Assembly: GCA_024637305.1 (NCBI GenBank)
Contig: JAGXFI010000079.1
Span: 1-64,000 of the forward strand
DNA: 64,000 nt
Direction: 5' to 3'
Source of the DNA: Sulfitobacter sp.
Lineage (GTDB): Bacteria; Pseudomonadota; Alphaproteobacteria; Rhodobacterales; Rhodobacteraceae
Numbering within the stretch: the first letter of the stretch is position 1; each line of letters starts with the position of its first letter. Positions 1-8,124 of this stretch are shown piece by piece. The notes below the pieces were generated by a model. It had not been told where the DNA came from. It worked only from the letters and a program-made list of their open reading frames with translations, and did not search any database. Both the position numbers and the translations under genes were made by a program.

Positions 1-10
1 CCTCACCGGG

Positions 11-466
11 ATGACCCGTCGCGATATGCGCCATCTCGCGCGTACTCATATCGACCAGCTGCCGCCTGAATTTCACGCGCTTGCGCAGATCGTCAACTGG
101 GCGGAAAACGGCGGCGCATGGCCGCGTCTTGACAGCAGTCACCCAGCCTATTTCTACACCCTGCGCGCGGCGGACACCCCCGATGCCGCGCTGGTCAACA
201 TGCTGCTTGCCGAACTCGCCCCCAAGGACATCCGGCAGCTCTTTATCTGCCATAAAGATCTCTTCTATCAAACATACGCCAGCTGGCCCGACAACAAGCG
301 CGAATATGTTGCCGAGTTTTTGCAGCGTGAATATCAGGTGGACAAGGCGGGTGCCCGCGACGCACTCTTTGGTCACGAGGCCGCAATGGACGAGCCTTCT
401 GGCCCGCCACCATTGCCTGAGATGATCCGAAAAACCGGCCCTTGGGGCGCGGTAAGGAGACGTTAG
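11..466 (+). CDS. Hypothetical protein, possibly 5' partial
   Basis: I do not recognise this 151-residue soluble protein. It has no signal peptide or membrane segment and carries a mid-region of aromatic residues with Cys-His (LFICHKDLFYQTY). The reading frame stays open back to the left edge of the window, so the true start may lie outside it. Its stop codon TAG directly abuts the ATG of the next gene, which indicates a three-gene operon with the two small membrane proteins downstream. The Pro-rich C-terminus (about residues 128-137) looks like a flexible tail. Confidence 0.6.
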   Translation: MTRRDMRHLARTHIDQLPPEFHALAQIVNWAENGGAWPRLDSSHPAYFYTLRAADTPDAALVNMLLAELAPKDIRQLFICHKDLFYQTYASWPDNKREYVAEFLQREYQVDKAGARDALFGHEAAMDEPSGPPPLPEMIRKTGPWGAVRRR

Positions 467-733
467 ATGTTCGCACTCGCCAGGTTGCTATTTCTGGGAT
501 TTATCGCCCTGACGGTTATTTACGTGAGCTTGTCGTTTTATTCCCGCGCGGTCCGGCGTGGCAAGCTGCGCGATGAATGGCACGAGGGGCCGCAAGATGT
601 GGACAAGGAAACCTTTGTCGAAGAAGGGCTTGCGGAATACGACAGATCGCTCAGGCGCAAGCTGATCCTCGGCGTTTATGTTGTCCCGCTTGTGACGATG
701 GGCGTCATCATCTATCTGACAAACCATAGCTGA
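467..733 (+). CDS. Small two-TM membrane protein, unknown function
   Basis: This 88-residue protein has a hydrophobic helix at about residues 3-24 and another at about 66-84. Between them is a charged, acidic and basic loop (GPQDVDKETFVEEGLAEYDR region), so both ends probably anchor in the inner membrane with a soluble middle. It starts on the base after the previous stop and is followed after 10 bases by a DUF1523-type gene, so translation is probably coupled. I do not recognise a named family, but the reading frame, spacing and composition support a real gene. Confidence 0.65.
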   Translation: MFALARLLFLGFIALTVIYVSLSFYSRAVRRGKLRDEWHEGPQDVDKETFVEEGLAEYDRSLRRKLILGVYVVPLVTMGVIIYLTNHS

Positions 734-743
734 GGGGACTCTG

Positions 744-1373
744 ATGGTTTCGATACTCAAATGGACGTTCTGGATCACCGTTTGGGTGCTGATCGCGGGG
801 TTCTTTCACTACACGTTGCCGCAGCGCGACATCGTGCGCATCGTCAACACCTATGAAGAGCGTCAGGATCTTGATGGCTGGACCAGGATTTTCTGGTCAG
901 CGCCCGATGATCAGGTCGCCAGCCTGAATAACCGCGACGTTCAATTCATTCAGGCCGTGCGCCCGGATGGTTCGCCAATGGTCTATCGCAACGAGGACAC
1001 GGGTTGGGGTTGGCCACCCTATTTCAAGCTGGACACGGCCAACCTTTATACCGAAGCGAATGATGCGGTCTCGACCAAGGCCGCGCCGGAATGGTATCTG
1101 CTAAAGCACTATGGCTGGCGCAATCTTTATTGGTCGATTTTCCCCAACGCGATTTCGCTGACGCAGGTCGAGGGCCCCGAGGCACCGAAGGGTCTGCCCT
1201 GGCTGAATATCTTTATTATCACGATATTCCTGACGGTGGTCTATGGTGTCTGGGTCCGCTGGCGTCGCTTCCGCATCGCCCGGATCGACCCCACGTTCGA
1301 GGCCATCGAAGACGACTTTGCCGAACGCTCGGGCCGGTTCAGCCGGTGGCTGGGGACGTGGCGCAAGAAGTAG
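744..1373 (+). CDS. DUF1523 family membrane protein
   Basis: The protein has 209 residues, an N-terminal membrane anchor (about 5-24) and a second helix near the C-terminus (about 153-171) followed by a basic, Arg-rich cytoplasmic tail. The Trp- and Tyr-rich central part, with the motif YGWRNLYWSIFPNAISL, is what I associate with DUF1523, a family of unknown function common in Alphaproteobacteria. The central domain is probably periplasmic. It follows the 88-residue membrane protein by 10 bases with GAGG upstream of the ATG and is probably the last gene of the operon. The convergent HIT gene ends 29 bases beyond it. Confidence 0.7.
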   Translation: MVSILKWTFWITVWVLIAGFFHYTLPQRDIVRIVNTYEERQDLDGWTRIFWSAPDDQVASLNNRDVQFIQAVRPDGSPMVYRNEDTGWGWPPYFKLDTANLYTEANDAVSTKAAPEWYLLKHYGWRNLYWSIFPNAISLTQVEGPEAPKGLPWLNIFIITIFLTVVYGVWVRWRRFRIARIDPTFEAIEDDFAERSGRFSRWLGTWRKK

Positions 1374-1402
1374 ATCTGCCGCTCGCGCCCATTTGCGCCG
1401 CT

Positions 1403-1780
1403 TCAGGCCGGTTCGACCATCCGCCCCATGCGACGCCCGCCCAGCACATGCACATGCAAATGCGGTACATCCTGAACACCGTGCGCGCCGGCGTTACTGA
1501 TCAATCGGTAGCCATCGGCGTTATCAGCTTCTACGCGCTGCATCTTGCAGACCTTCGCCAATGTGCGCGTGAAGTCGACGATCTCTTCGTCTGACGCTTC
1601 CGCAGCAAAATGGTCGTAGGTCACGTATGGCCCTTTGGGGATGACCAGAACATGCACCGGCGCTTGTGGCTGGATGTCATGAAAGGCGAGCGTATGCGTC
1701 GTCTCGATCACCGTGTTGTTGGGGATTTCGCCGCGCAAGATCTTGGCAAAGATATTCTGGTCGTCATAGGCGTAGGCCAT
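1403..1780 (-). CDS. HIT family protein (histidine triad hydrolase)
   Basis: This is a 125-residue histidine triad protein. The triad H-x-H-x-H lies at residues 107-111 (HLHVH) followed by VLGGR, the nucleotide-phosphate binding and catalytic motif of the HINT branch. The N-terminus (DDQNIFAKILRGEIP) is also typical. HINT enzymes hydrolyse purine nucleoside phosphoramidates and aminoacyl adenylates in the cytosol. Length matches the family. The gene begins 12 bases after the stop of the upstream glycosyltransferase gene on the same strand, so the two are probably co-transcribed, although no functional link is obvious. Confidence 0.9.
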   Translation of the reverse strand: MAYAYDDQNIFAKILRGEIPNNTVIETTHTLAFHDIQPQAPVHVLVIPKGPYVTYDHFAAEASDEEIVDFTRTLAKVCKMQRVEADNADGYRLISNAGAHGVQDVPHLHVHVLGGRRMGRMVEPA

Positions 1781-1792
1781 CGGCTAGATCCC

Positions 1793-3370
1793 TTAGTCGG
1801 AGTAGAGGTATGCGGATTTGGCGATGTCATGCGCCTTGTCCTGCGTGATGCTCAAGAAGCTCGAAAGTGCGCGCGCGTTTTCAGTCTCGCTCGCGCTTTC
1901 GCGCATCCGGTCATAGTTTTCGAATTGCGCGTCGCGGATACGGTCGGATTCAAAAACCATGTCATTGCGGATCGTAGGAAGCAACCGTTCCAACGTTTCC
2001 TGCGATGTCTGCTCTCCTGCGAGGCCGACCCGCATGGCGTGCCCCACCAGATAATCGTCGCTGAACTGGCACTCGATTTCGAGCAGTCGCGTCACTGACC
2101 TGTCAGAGGCAAAATCGTTCAGCAATTCGATATTACCCGGGTCCATGCATACGATAAGCCGATCGGTCTCGAAGTAATCGAAGAGCATCCGCATCAGCGC
2201 CCTGCGGTGACGGGTCCGTTTGCCCAACGTCTTCTGGATACCACCCAGATCAGGCAGCGGCGTTTCCTCTTCGTTGAACAAATACTCGATCGCGGGCACG
2301 TTGGTGGTCTGTCTGATCCGCTCCAGCACCCGTTTGGCCACGTGCCATTTCTTGCAAACGACGATCATCAGTTCCCGTTCGCGGCCAAGCGTGCTTTCCG
2401 TCTCCCAGAACCGTGTTGCGAAACGCCGGCCCATCCGGCCCCGCCCGCTGAGGAACTTGAACAGGCTGCGTCCTTCGTTGCTGATCTGGAACTGCACGCC
2501 TTTCGCGGCATAAAGCAGTCCGAGGCGGCGTTTGAGATCTGCCGCTTCTGCCGAGATTTTGCGCGCAAACAGATAGTCCTGCCCCAGCAGCAGGTCGTAA
2601 TGATCATTGTAGAACGTCACCGGCATCCCGTAATCGGTGAACATCAGAAATGTCAGCGTCCGGTTCTGTATCTCTTGCTCGGGCACCAGATGACGCACGA
2701 GCGTCTGGAAGAAAGTCTCGTCCGGTATCCATGTCGTGCGGAAAAATCGTATCACGTCGCGACGTTCCCTGGTGAAATCCAGGATCCATTCAATCGTCTG
2801 CCGGCGCAGACACCACCATTGGCTTCCGATCTGGACCTGGATATCCGCTGGGATGGATCGTTCCAACCGCAGTTTCCGTTGGAAATTGAACGCCGCGTAA
2901 AATCGTCTTTTCTGCGACCGTTCATTGAAGAAGTGGCGGTAGATGAGCCGCTCCTCCTTCATTCCCGTCTTGATCCAGTCGCTCTCGAAAAAATCGAAAC
3001 TCTCGATGAAATCCGCGTCATTCCTGTTCAGGAAAGCATGCGTATACTCTGCCGATTTGATCGCCATGCAATCACCGGAAAGCATGTAGAAATGCGTCGC
3101 TTTGGGGAATTTTTCAACAGCGGTTTCAATCGCGTATAGGGTCGCTTGCACCAACGACCATTCACCCCAACCACAGCGGATGCGTTTGCGGGCGAAGGTA
3201 ACGTTCGGGTTGTCCTTCAGCGCGCGCTGAATGCTGCGGAACTGGGCGGGATCGGCGGATGCGTCAAAGTGAATAGACATGTAATCGCCAACTGCCGTCA
3301 GCCGTTCTGCCTGCTTGATGACCGCTTCGGGGTCCTTGTGGCAGAGCAATATGTAGGCGATCTTTGCCAT
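1793..3370 (-). CDS. GT14-type (Branch/core-2) beta-1,6-N-acetylglucosaminyltransferase with C-terminal extension
   Basis: I place the start at 3370 (MAKIAYILLCHKD), because residues read further upstream look like non-coding translation. The N-terminal ~300 residues resemble the core-2/I-branching family: YILLCHKDPEAV, ISIHFDAS-like segment, HFYMLSGDCMAI, and a conserved GSQWWCLRR motif. The remaining ~225 residues form a second domain that in Rhodobacterales homologues is an uncharacterised DUF (DUF5927/5928 type, from memory). It probably transfers a sugar to a surface glycan in the cytosol or at the inner membrane. It is divergent from a sulfotransferase gene 145 bases away, suggesting a sulfated or branched glycan pathway. 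The acceptor is unknown. Confidence 0.8.
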   Translation of the reverse strand: MAKIAYILLCHKDPEAVIKQAERLTAVGDYMSIHFDASADPAQFRSIQRALKDNPNVTFARKRIRCGWGEWSLVQATLYAIETAVEKFPKATHFYMLSGDCMAIKSAEYTHAFLNRNDADFIESFDFFESDWIKTGMKEERLIYRHFFNERSQKRRFYAAFNFQRKLRLERSIPADIQVQIGSQWWCLRRQTIEWILDFTRERRDVIRFFRTTWIPDETFFQTLVRHLVPEQEIQNRTLTFLMFTDYGMPVTFYNDHYDLLLGQDYLFARKISAEAADLKRRLGLLYAAKGVQFQISNEGRSLFKFLSGRGRMGRRFATRFWETESTLGRERELMIVVCKKWHVAKRVLERIRQTTNVPAIEYLFNEEETPLPDLGGIQKTLGKRTRHRRALMRMLFDYFETDRLIVCMDPGNIELLNDFASDRSVTRLLEIECQFSDDYLVGHAMRVGLAGEQTSQETLERLLPTIRNDMVFESDRIRDAQFENYDRMRESASETENARALSSFLSITQDKAHDIAKSAYLYSD

Positions 3371-3515
3371 CTGGGAAACGCTTAGCCTCTTGTCGCTCGA
3401 TTGTTTACCTAGATAATGGTGAAGACTGATTGAATAAACAGGATTTATTTGCTTTTCTCGGTCAAAAGCGATCTGTGACCACATTGCAGGGTCGGGACAG
3501 AGGCAGGAGCGGCGG

Positions 3516-4334
3516 ATGGGTTTTCCCGGAACTTGGATGACGGCAAGCGAAAGCGTGGTCTACCGCGTGGTTCCCAAATGTGCCTGCTCCACCATCGGAC
3601 AGATCATGTATTACTCCGATCACGGTGAATTCTTTGACGGTGACATCCACGATGCCAAGGCTGGGATGCACAAATGGGCGATGGACGACAGTCAGAAACT
3701 CATTGCGTCCAACGTCCAGAACCATACCTCCTACGCCTTTACCTGCGTGCGCAATCCCTACACGCGGATACTGTCGAGCTTTTTTGACAAGATTTGCGGC
3801 ATCCAGCGCAACGGCAAGCGGTATCGTGGCAATCTCGTGCCCTTGCTCATCCAGAAATACGGGATTGATGTAGGCGGAGAGGACGGCAAAGCCGATTTCG
3901 ACCAGATCGCGTCTTTCCGGCGGTTCCTGCTGTTCGCGAGGGACACCATACGCTTTCGCCGTCCAATGGACCCCGATATTCATTGGTCGGCCATGTCGGG
4001 CCATGTCAGCACCTATATCGTCAACGGCGGCACCTATGACAAGATCGTCTGGACGGAAGCGTTCAATGCCGGCATGCAGGATGTGCTGGACGCGATAGAG
4101 ACCCCACACAAGGTCACGCTTGAGGACATACCCCGTTTCAACGAAAGCGAAGGGCACGGCCCAAAGCGCGCGCATCCGGTCGGAGATTATTTCGACGATC
4201 TGTCGATGCATCTGGTCCGTGAAATCTACAAACGCGATTTTGAGGTGTTCAAATATGATCTCGACAACCCGGGCAACAAGCTACCGGTGGGTGAGATCGA
4301 CCTCGAAGAAGTGCACGCGAAACTCGGCGACTAG
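3516..4334 (+). CDS. Sulfotransferase family 2 protein
   Basis: A 272-residue PAPS-dependent sulfotransferase. The 5'-phosphosulfate loop is VVPKCACSTIGQ at residues 18-29 and the 3'-phosphate motif CVRNPYTRILSSFF at about 77-90, with the conserved Arg and Ser. This is the pattern of family 2 carbohydrate sulfotransferases (chondroitin/HNK-1 type). The start is supported by AGGAG at 3505-3509. No signal peptide is visible. It is divergent from the GT14 glycosyltransferase, consistent with a shared glycan substrate, and a perfect-stem terminator follows at 4415-4445. The acceptor cannot be read from the sequence. Confidence 0.85.
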   Translation: MGFPGTWMTASESVVYRVVPKCACSTIGQIMYYSDHGEFFDGDIHDAKAGMHKWAMDDSQKLIASNVQNHTSYAFTCVRNPYTRILSSFFDKICGIQRNGKRYRGNLVPLLIQKYGIDVGGEDGKADFDQIASFRRFLLFARDTIRFRRPMDPDIHWSAMSGHVSTYIVNGGTYDKIVWTEAFNAGMQDVLDAIETPHKVTLEDIPRFNESEGHGPKRAHPVGDYFDDLSMHLVREIYKRDFEVFKYDLDNPGNKLPVGEIDLEEVHAKLGD

Positions 4335-4414
4335 CGACGGTTCGGTGGGCCCGCCGATATGGTGACGCATTCCGCTCAGTGGGACACTGACTGGCAGGAT
4401 CTGACCCGATGAGT

Positions 4415-4447
4415 AATGGCCGCGATGGGTTTTGTCGCGGCCATTTG
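4415..4447 (+). terminator. Intrinsic terminator after the sulfotransferase gene
   Basis: Perfect 11-bp inverted repeat AATGGCCGCGA / TCGCGGCCATT (4415-4425 and 4435-4445) around a 9-base loop, followed by TTG. It lies 80 bases beyond the sulfotransferase stop. Its right arm ends exactly where the left terminal repeat of the probable insertion sequence begins. Confidence 0.75.
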
Positions 4448-4457
4448 TTGTGGTGCA
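4445..4457 (+). repeat. Left terminal inverted repeat of the IS
   Basis: TTGTTGTGGTGCA, an exact reverse complement of 7100-7112. It lies 37 bases beyond the transposase stop codon. Confidence 0.6.
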
Positions 4458-4494
4458 GCATATGATTTGCACAAGATGCTGGGCGTTTACAGGA

Positions 4495-6974
4495 TCAGGT
4501 TCCTGTCGCCGTCTGCTCGTCGTCGGACGGTAAGTCGGGCGGAATACCCAAAATCTCGGGAATCGTTGCGACTTCTGGGGTCTGGGTTCTGATTTCCGAC
4601 TGGTCTGTCGATGGGGAATCCGCTTTGCTTGCGGGTGATTTCCATGACCGGTCCAGCTTGGCACCCACTTTCGTGCCGGCATAGAGCACGCGGTATAGAT
4701 CAGGCACATCTTCGCCTCCGCCTTTCCGGAGCTTGCGCGCATCCAGGCCGTGGCGCATTGCTGGCGTGCGCTTTTGCGGCGAACGCCGCGCACGAGGCGA
4801 CATCTGCACAAACTCGTCTGTCCCCGGAATGCGGAGAGCGCGTGGCATCAGCTTTCCCGCCTTTGCGAAGTCGTCGATTTCTTCGTATGGTGGCGTGTAG
4901 ACCCTCGGCTCGAAGAAGTTGTAGTTGATCCGAAAGATGTTGATGATCGAGATCAGCATCGCAGGATTGAAGATTGCACCCTGAACATAGGAACCGCCGA
5001 TCCGTGCGCCCCCGCTGCCAGCTCTGTCCGCCAAGCTGAGGCGCTCTCGAAGCGAGTTCATGAAGGTGCTCGCCGGTTGCAGCGTTGCCTTGTAGATCCA
5101 CTGGGCCAGCTCTTCACGGATCTCGGTGTCGAGATGACCATCTAACGGAATGCGCTTCACCTGCCGACGGAGATACCGTGGCAGGATCGGGAATCCGACA
5201 ACCTTGTCGAGTTCTCCGCTCGCCTGCGTGGGCGCAGACACCCAGAGCTTCGGAAATGACGGGATCTGGTAGTTCGATCCGGAGTATGGGCCGGTGCCAC
5301 GCAGCGCAGGGGCCATATGATCGGCGATGTAGGCTTCCGTGATGGTGCGGGCATCAGTCTCCGGGGAGAAGCGACCGGCATACATGCCGTCGTTGTGGAA
5401 CTGACGGCGCGCCTTCTTGTATGCCTTCACCTTCCCGAGCTTTTCCGGCTTTGTCGTTTTTTTCTTGAACTTCATCGCCAACCAAACGAAGCGGTCTTCG
5501 CGGATCTCCTCTTCGAATATGTGCGGTAGGATATTCGGGAGCGTCGCTTCCTGTTCCGTCGTCAGGACAACCCTTCCCTTTGGAAGCATCTCCTTGAGAA
5601 GAACGAAATGCGCGGCCTTCGTGTAGAAGTCGTCTGTCGTCATTCCCTTGAAGGAGCCGCGTTCGGCCTCCGTGTCGGCAGGAAAGCCGAACCAGTCTTC
5701 GGCGATGACGCGAATATCCTCTTTCATTCCGTTCACGCGGACGGTGAGATCATTCCTGGTCTTGGTGTCGGCCTTTGATTTCTTGGGCATCCGGCGTCGC
5801 GCCCGCACGCGGAAGGCCTCCAACTCATTGACGCACGCCGCGAAGAACTGTGGTTCATGCAGACGCCCGGTTGGCCTCTGCCAAGAGAACTTCGGCGCCG
5901 ATCCGAACTTGCTGCCGGGGTAGCCCTGCGACAGGTTCCGAGGGCCTCCTTGGCCATCGGTGTAGGTTTCGTTAAAGAGATCCAGCGGTTTGACTCGTGG
6001 GTCGAAATCGACATCTAGGCGATAGACATACCCACTCTTCGCGTCCGCCGTGATAGCGCAGTTGAGCTGCGTGTTGCGCTGATCGGTCGCCGTCTCCCAG
6101 TTCACGGTGAGAACCATGTCGTCGTGGCTGAGGCAGTGTTCTATCGGCTGACCGCTGCATTCGATCTTTTCCCGCCAACGGTGGAGCATCTCGCGCTCGT
6201 AGGCCAAGAATACTTCCTCCAACCAAGCAAAGCGATCGTAGATCCGGGAGAAGCCGATCGTCTTGCCGGTGGCGGCTGTGCCCAGCATGCGCTGCATGTC
6301 AGTGATGCCGGCGCTGTTCAACACCGCCCCAAGAATGCGCAGGTTGTCTGCGGTGGTCTTTTGCCCTGCTTGCGGCAGCAAAATCGAGAACCGGGCGCCC
6401 TTCTTTCCCTTGCAGGGCTTGTGCAAGACCCGGACGGCCTTCGGTGTGGCCTTCTTCTTCGTTGCGTTGCCCTTGCTGTCGCGGGTCCGCTGATGTGCGC
6501 CGTTCAGCGAGAACTCGTCCGGAGCGGCAAGAAAGCGCGTGCCACAGGCACCACAGCCGGGACCATCCAGGATGCCATTATGATTCCGAAGCCGCGCGAC
6601 CTCCTCATCGAGATGCGCGGGCGATACGAGGGAGAAGGCGCTATTGCAGACCTTTCCTTCGAAGGTATGCCCCCGGCATCGCACTGTGCGCTGGTCGGCC
6701 CAGACGTGAGGGGCGTGCTGATACTGAAACGCACAACTGACCCGCCGATGCTTCTTATTCGCGCCCGCAAGTTTGTATGCGCCCGGTTCGTGCTTTGCGA
6801 CGATGTCCAGTTGTTCCTCAGTGAAATCAGGTCGTCTCTTCTCCGCACTGCCGAGTCCGTGAGGGGCTGTCCGAAGTTGGAGCAGTCTGGATTCGCGCAG
6901 GTGTTGAGACAATACTTGCCCGCGCCCGGATAGAGCTGGGAGAGCTCGAAGTTGAAAGTAGCCAAACTTGCCAT
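4495..6974 (-). CDS. Large DDE transposase-like protein, N-terminal zinc-binding segment in the -1 frame
   Basis: An uninterrupted frame of 859 codons runs from 7074 to 4495, but its first ~80 residues look non-native. A different frame starting at 6974, with GAGG before its ATG, encodes about 46 residues with a zinc-binding pattern (CLNTCANPDCSNFGQP). Joining the two near 6836 by a -1 step gives one protein of about 825 residues. Transposase signs are Asp-containing strands (SHDDMVLTVNWE; AITADAKSGYVYRLDVDFD), a further Cys pair (GPGCGACGTRF), and a C-terminal FRINYNFFEPR segment like the YN-x-x-RPH ends of DDE enzymes. The gene is flanked by inverted repeats. The frame change may be programmed, as in several IS families, or may be a disabling deletion. 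Exact family not recognised. Confidence 0.6.
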
Positions 6975-7099
6975 TCGGAACCTCGTCTTTCGCGGTTCCG
7001 CCTCGAGTCATTTTCCGACCAAAGAGCAGATTTTCCGCGGGTATAGGAGTCTTACTTTGCGGAAATCTCCGCATGTCGTTCGGAGAGAACGGTCAAGCT

Positions 7100-7112
7100 T
7101 GCACCACAACAA
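7100..7112 (-). repeat. Right terminal inverted repeat of the IS
   Basis: TGCACCACAACAA on the plus strand, reading TTGTTGTGGTGCA on the minus strand. It is an exact inverted copy of 4445-4457 and lies upstream of the transposase-like gene. Confidence 0.6.
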
Positions 7113-7191
7113 CACTGGCTCTATGATTGAATTCAGAAGCAAAAAGTGCCGGAAAGGCTCTTTTTTTCGTTCAGCAAGCGGCTGCCAGATG

Positions 7192-7215
7192 AGTGCGAGA
7201 CTATTTTCTCGCACT
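7192..7215. other. Perfect hairpin in the IS-IclR intergenic region
   Basis: AGTGCGAGA (7192-7200) and TCTCGCACT (7207-7215) form a perfect 9-bp stem with a 6-base loop, and a further CTCGCA copy occurs at about 7250. There is no T-run, so it is not a convincing terminator. It could be a protein-binding site or a remnant of older element ends. Confidence 0.35.
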
Positions 7216-7260
7216 TGCAGTGCTTGATGCAGTTAAGGCTGCGCTAAAATCTCGCATTAA

Positions 7261-7292
7261 ATCAATAGCCTGCCGCGTTTCCGCGACAGGCT
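7261..7292 (-). terminator. Probable intrinsic terminator after the iclR-type gene
   Basis: On the minus strand an 11-bp stem AGCCTGTCGCG / CGCGGCAGGCT (7267-7292, one G-T pair) closes a GAAA tetraloop and is followed by ATTGATTTAA. It lies about 55 bases beyond the IclR-family stop codon. Confidence 0.6.
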
Positions 7293-7346
7293 TGATCGGG
7301 GCTATGTCCCACAGGGCGGAATGCGTCACTCGGGGAGCTCCCCTTC

Positions 7347-8060
7347 TTAACTGCTACAGAAATTTAGCAAGGCGTCTCGGGCAGGATGGCTTTCTTCCAA
7401 CAGATCCCGCTTGGTTCCGATCAGGGAAATAACGGCCGCCGGCGCGCCCTGAGCGTCCATTACCGGGGCGGAAATGGCATAGAGGCCCGGAATGAATTCG
7501 GCATCAGCCGTGGCGATCCCAGTCCGGCGGATTTCGTCACGAAGCACGGCAAGCATGGTCAAACTGGATCCTTCTGCCGCAACAAGGTCGCCGAGCAGCC
7601 GGTCTGGTAGCCATGCCAGAAATACCCGCCCGGTGGCGGAGCGGGTCACGGGCAGGACTGATCCGACGCCAAGGGTGGTGACGATGCCCGTCGCAGCCTT
7701 TTCCCAACGTACGACTGTTGCACCGTGGGTGCCCCAGACGGCCAGGGTGGCACTTAGGCCGGTCTGTTCTACCAAAGCGGTCAATGCGTCCGCCGCCCGG
7801 TTGACGGGTTCGATCCGGGCCACGGCGCTGATGCCGATTTCGGCGGCGGCAGGGCCCAGATCGTAACGGCCGGTCCCGATCTGGGAAACCATACCTGCCT
7901 CGATGAATGAATGGAGATAACGGTGGGCCTTGCCGCTTGCCATGCCGGTTTCACGTGACAGCTCGCCCAATGTCATCGCGCCTGAATGGCGCGCAAGGGC
8001 GCGGAGCAGCGGGATCGCGACTTCGATCGATTTGACACCTTTGGTACGGGCTTGGGGCAT
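7347..8060 (-). CDS. IclR family transcriptional regulator
   Basis: The 237-residue protein has an N-terminal winged helix-turn-helix (about 10-65; LRALARHSGAMTLGELSRETG and a HRYLHSFIEAGMV recognition region). A C-terminal IclR effector-binding domain follows (about 75-237; GVGSVLPVTRSATGRVFLAWLP). It is divergent from the five-gene gentisate operon, with two perfect palindromes in the 64-base gap, so it most likely controls that operon and itself in response to an aromatic substrate or its CoA ester. Whether it activates or represses cannot be read from the sequence. Confidence 0.9.
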   Translation of the reverse strand: MPQARTKGVKSIEVAIPLLRALARHSGAMTLGELSRETGMASGKAHRYLHSFIEAGMVSQIGTGRYDLGPAAAEIGISAVARIEPVNRAADALTALVEQTGLSATLAVWGTHGATVVRWEKAATGIVTTLGVGSVLPVTRSATGRVFLAWLPDRLLGDLVAAEGSSLTMLAVLRDEIRRTGIATADAEFIPGLYAISAPVMDAQGAPAAVISLIGTKRDLLEESHPARDALLNFCSS

Positions 8061-8075
8061 GCGGGCTCCGGTGTT

Positions 8076-8087
8076 GATTACGTAATC
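8076..8087. promoter_or_regulatory. Operator-like palindrome 1 between iclR and the gentisate operon
   Basis: GATTACGTAATC is a perfect 12-bp palindrome lying 15 bases upstream of the IclR start codon and 37 bases upstream of the hydroxylase ATG. IclR-family regulators bind such short palindromes in divergent promoters. Confidence 0.55.
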
Positions 8088-8101
8088 CGTAACATGTTAC
8101 G
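8088..8101. promoter_or_regulatory. Operator-like palindrome 2 between iclR and the gentisate operon
   Basis: CGTAACATGTTACG is a perfect 14-bp palindrome directly abutting the first one. The shared CGTAA/TTACG half-sites suggest two dimers of the same regulator bound side by side. Confidence 0.55.
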
Positions 8102-8124
8102 CATAAAGGAATCGAGGGGGAATC

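Larger units (their letters stand above)
4445..7112 (-). mobile_element. Probable insertion sequence with 13-bp terminal inverted repeats and one large transposase-like gene
   Basis: The sequence TTGTTGTGGTGCA occurs at 4445-4457 and in perfect inverted orientation at 7100-7112. The two copies bracket a single long minus-strand gene resembling a DDE transposase. An exact 13-base inverted match this close to both gene ends is unlikely by chance. No clear target-site duplication is visible (flanks CGCGGCCAT and CACTGGCTC), so the outer ends may be off by some bases or the duplication has been lost. The element sits between a terminator and the IclR-gentisate locus and interrupts no recognisable gene. 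Confidence 0.65.

Noticed and set aside
1610-2098. Long plus-strand frame opposite the HIT and GT14 genes
   Set aside because: It is a codon-bias shadow of strongly supported minus-strand genes.
4436-7121. Target-site duplication flanking the IS
   Set aside because: The 9 bases outside each repeat (CGCGGCCAT and CACTGGCTC) do not match, so no duplication is claimed.
7008-7214. Minus-strand frame of 68 residues beside the IS right end
   Set aside because: It spans the right terminal repeat and overlaps the transposase upstream region. No recognisable motif or ribosome-binding site was seen.
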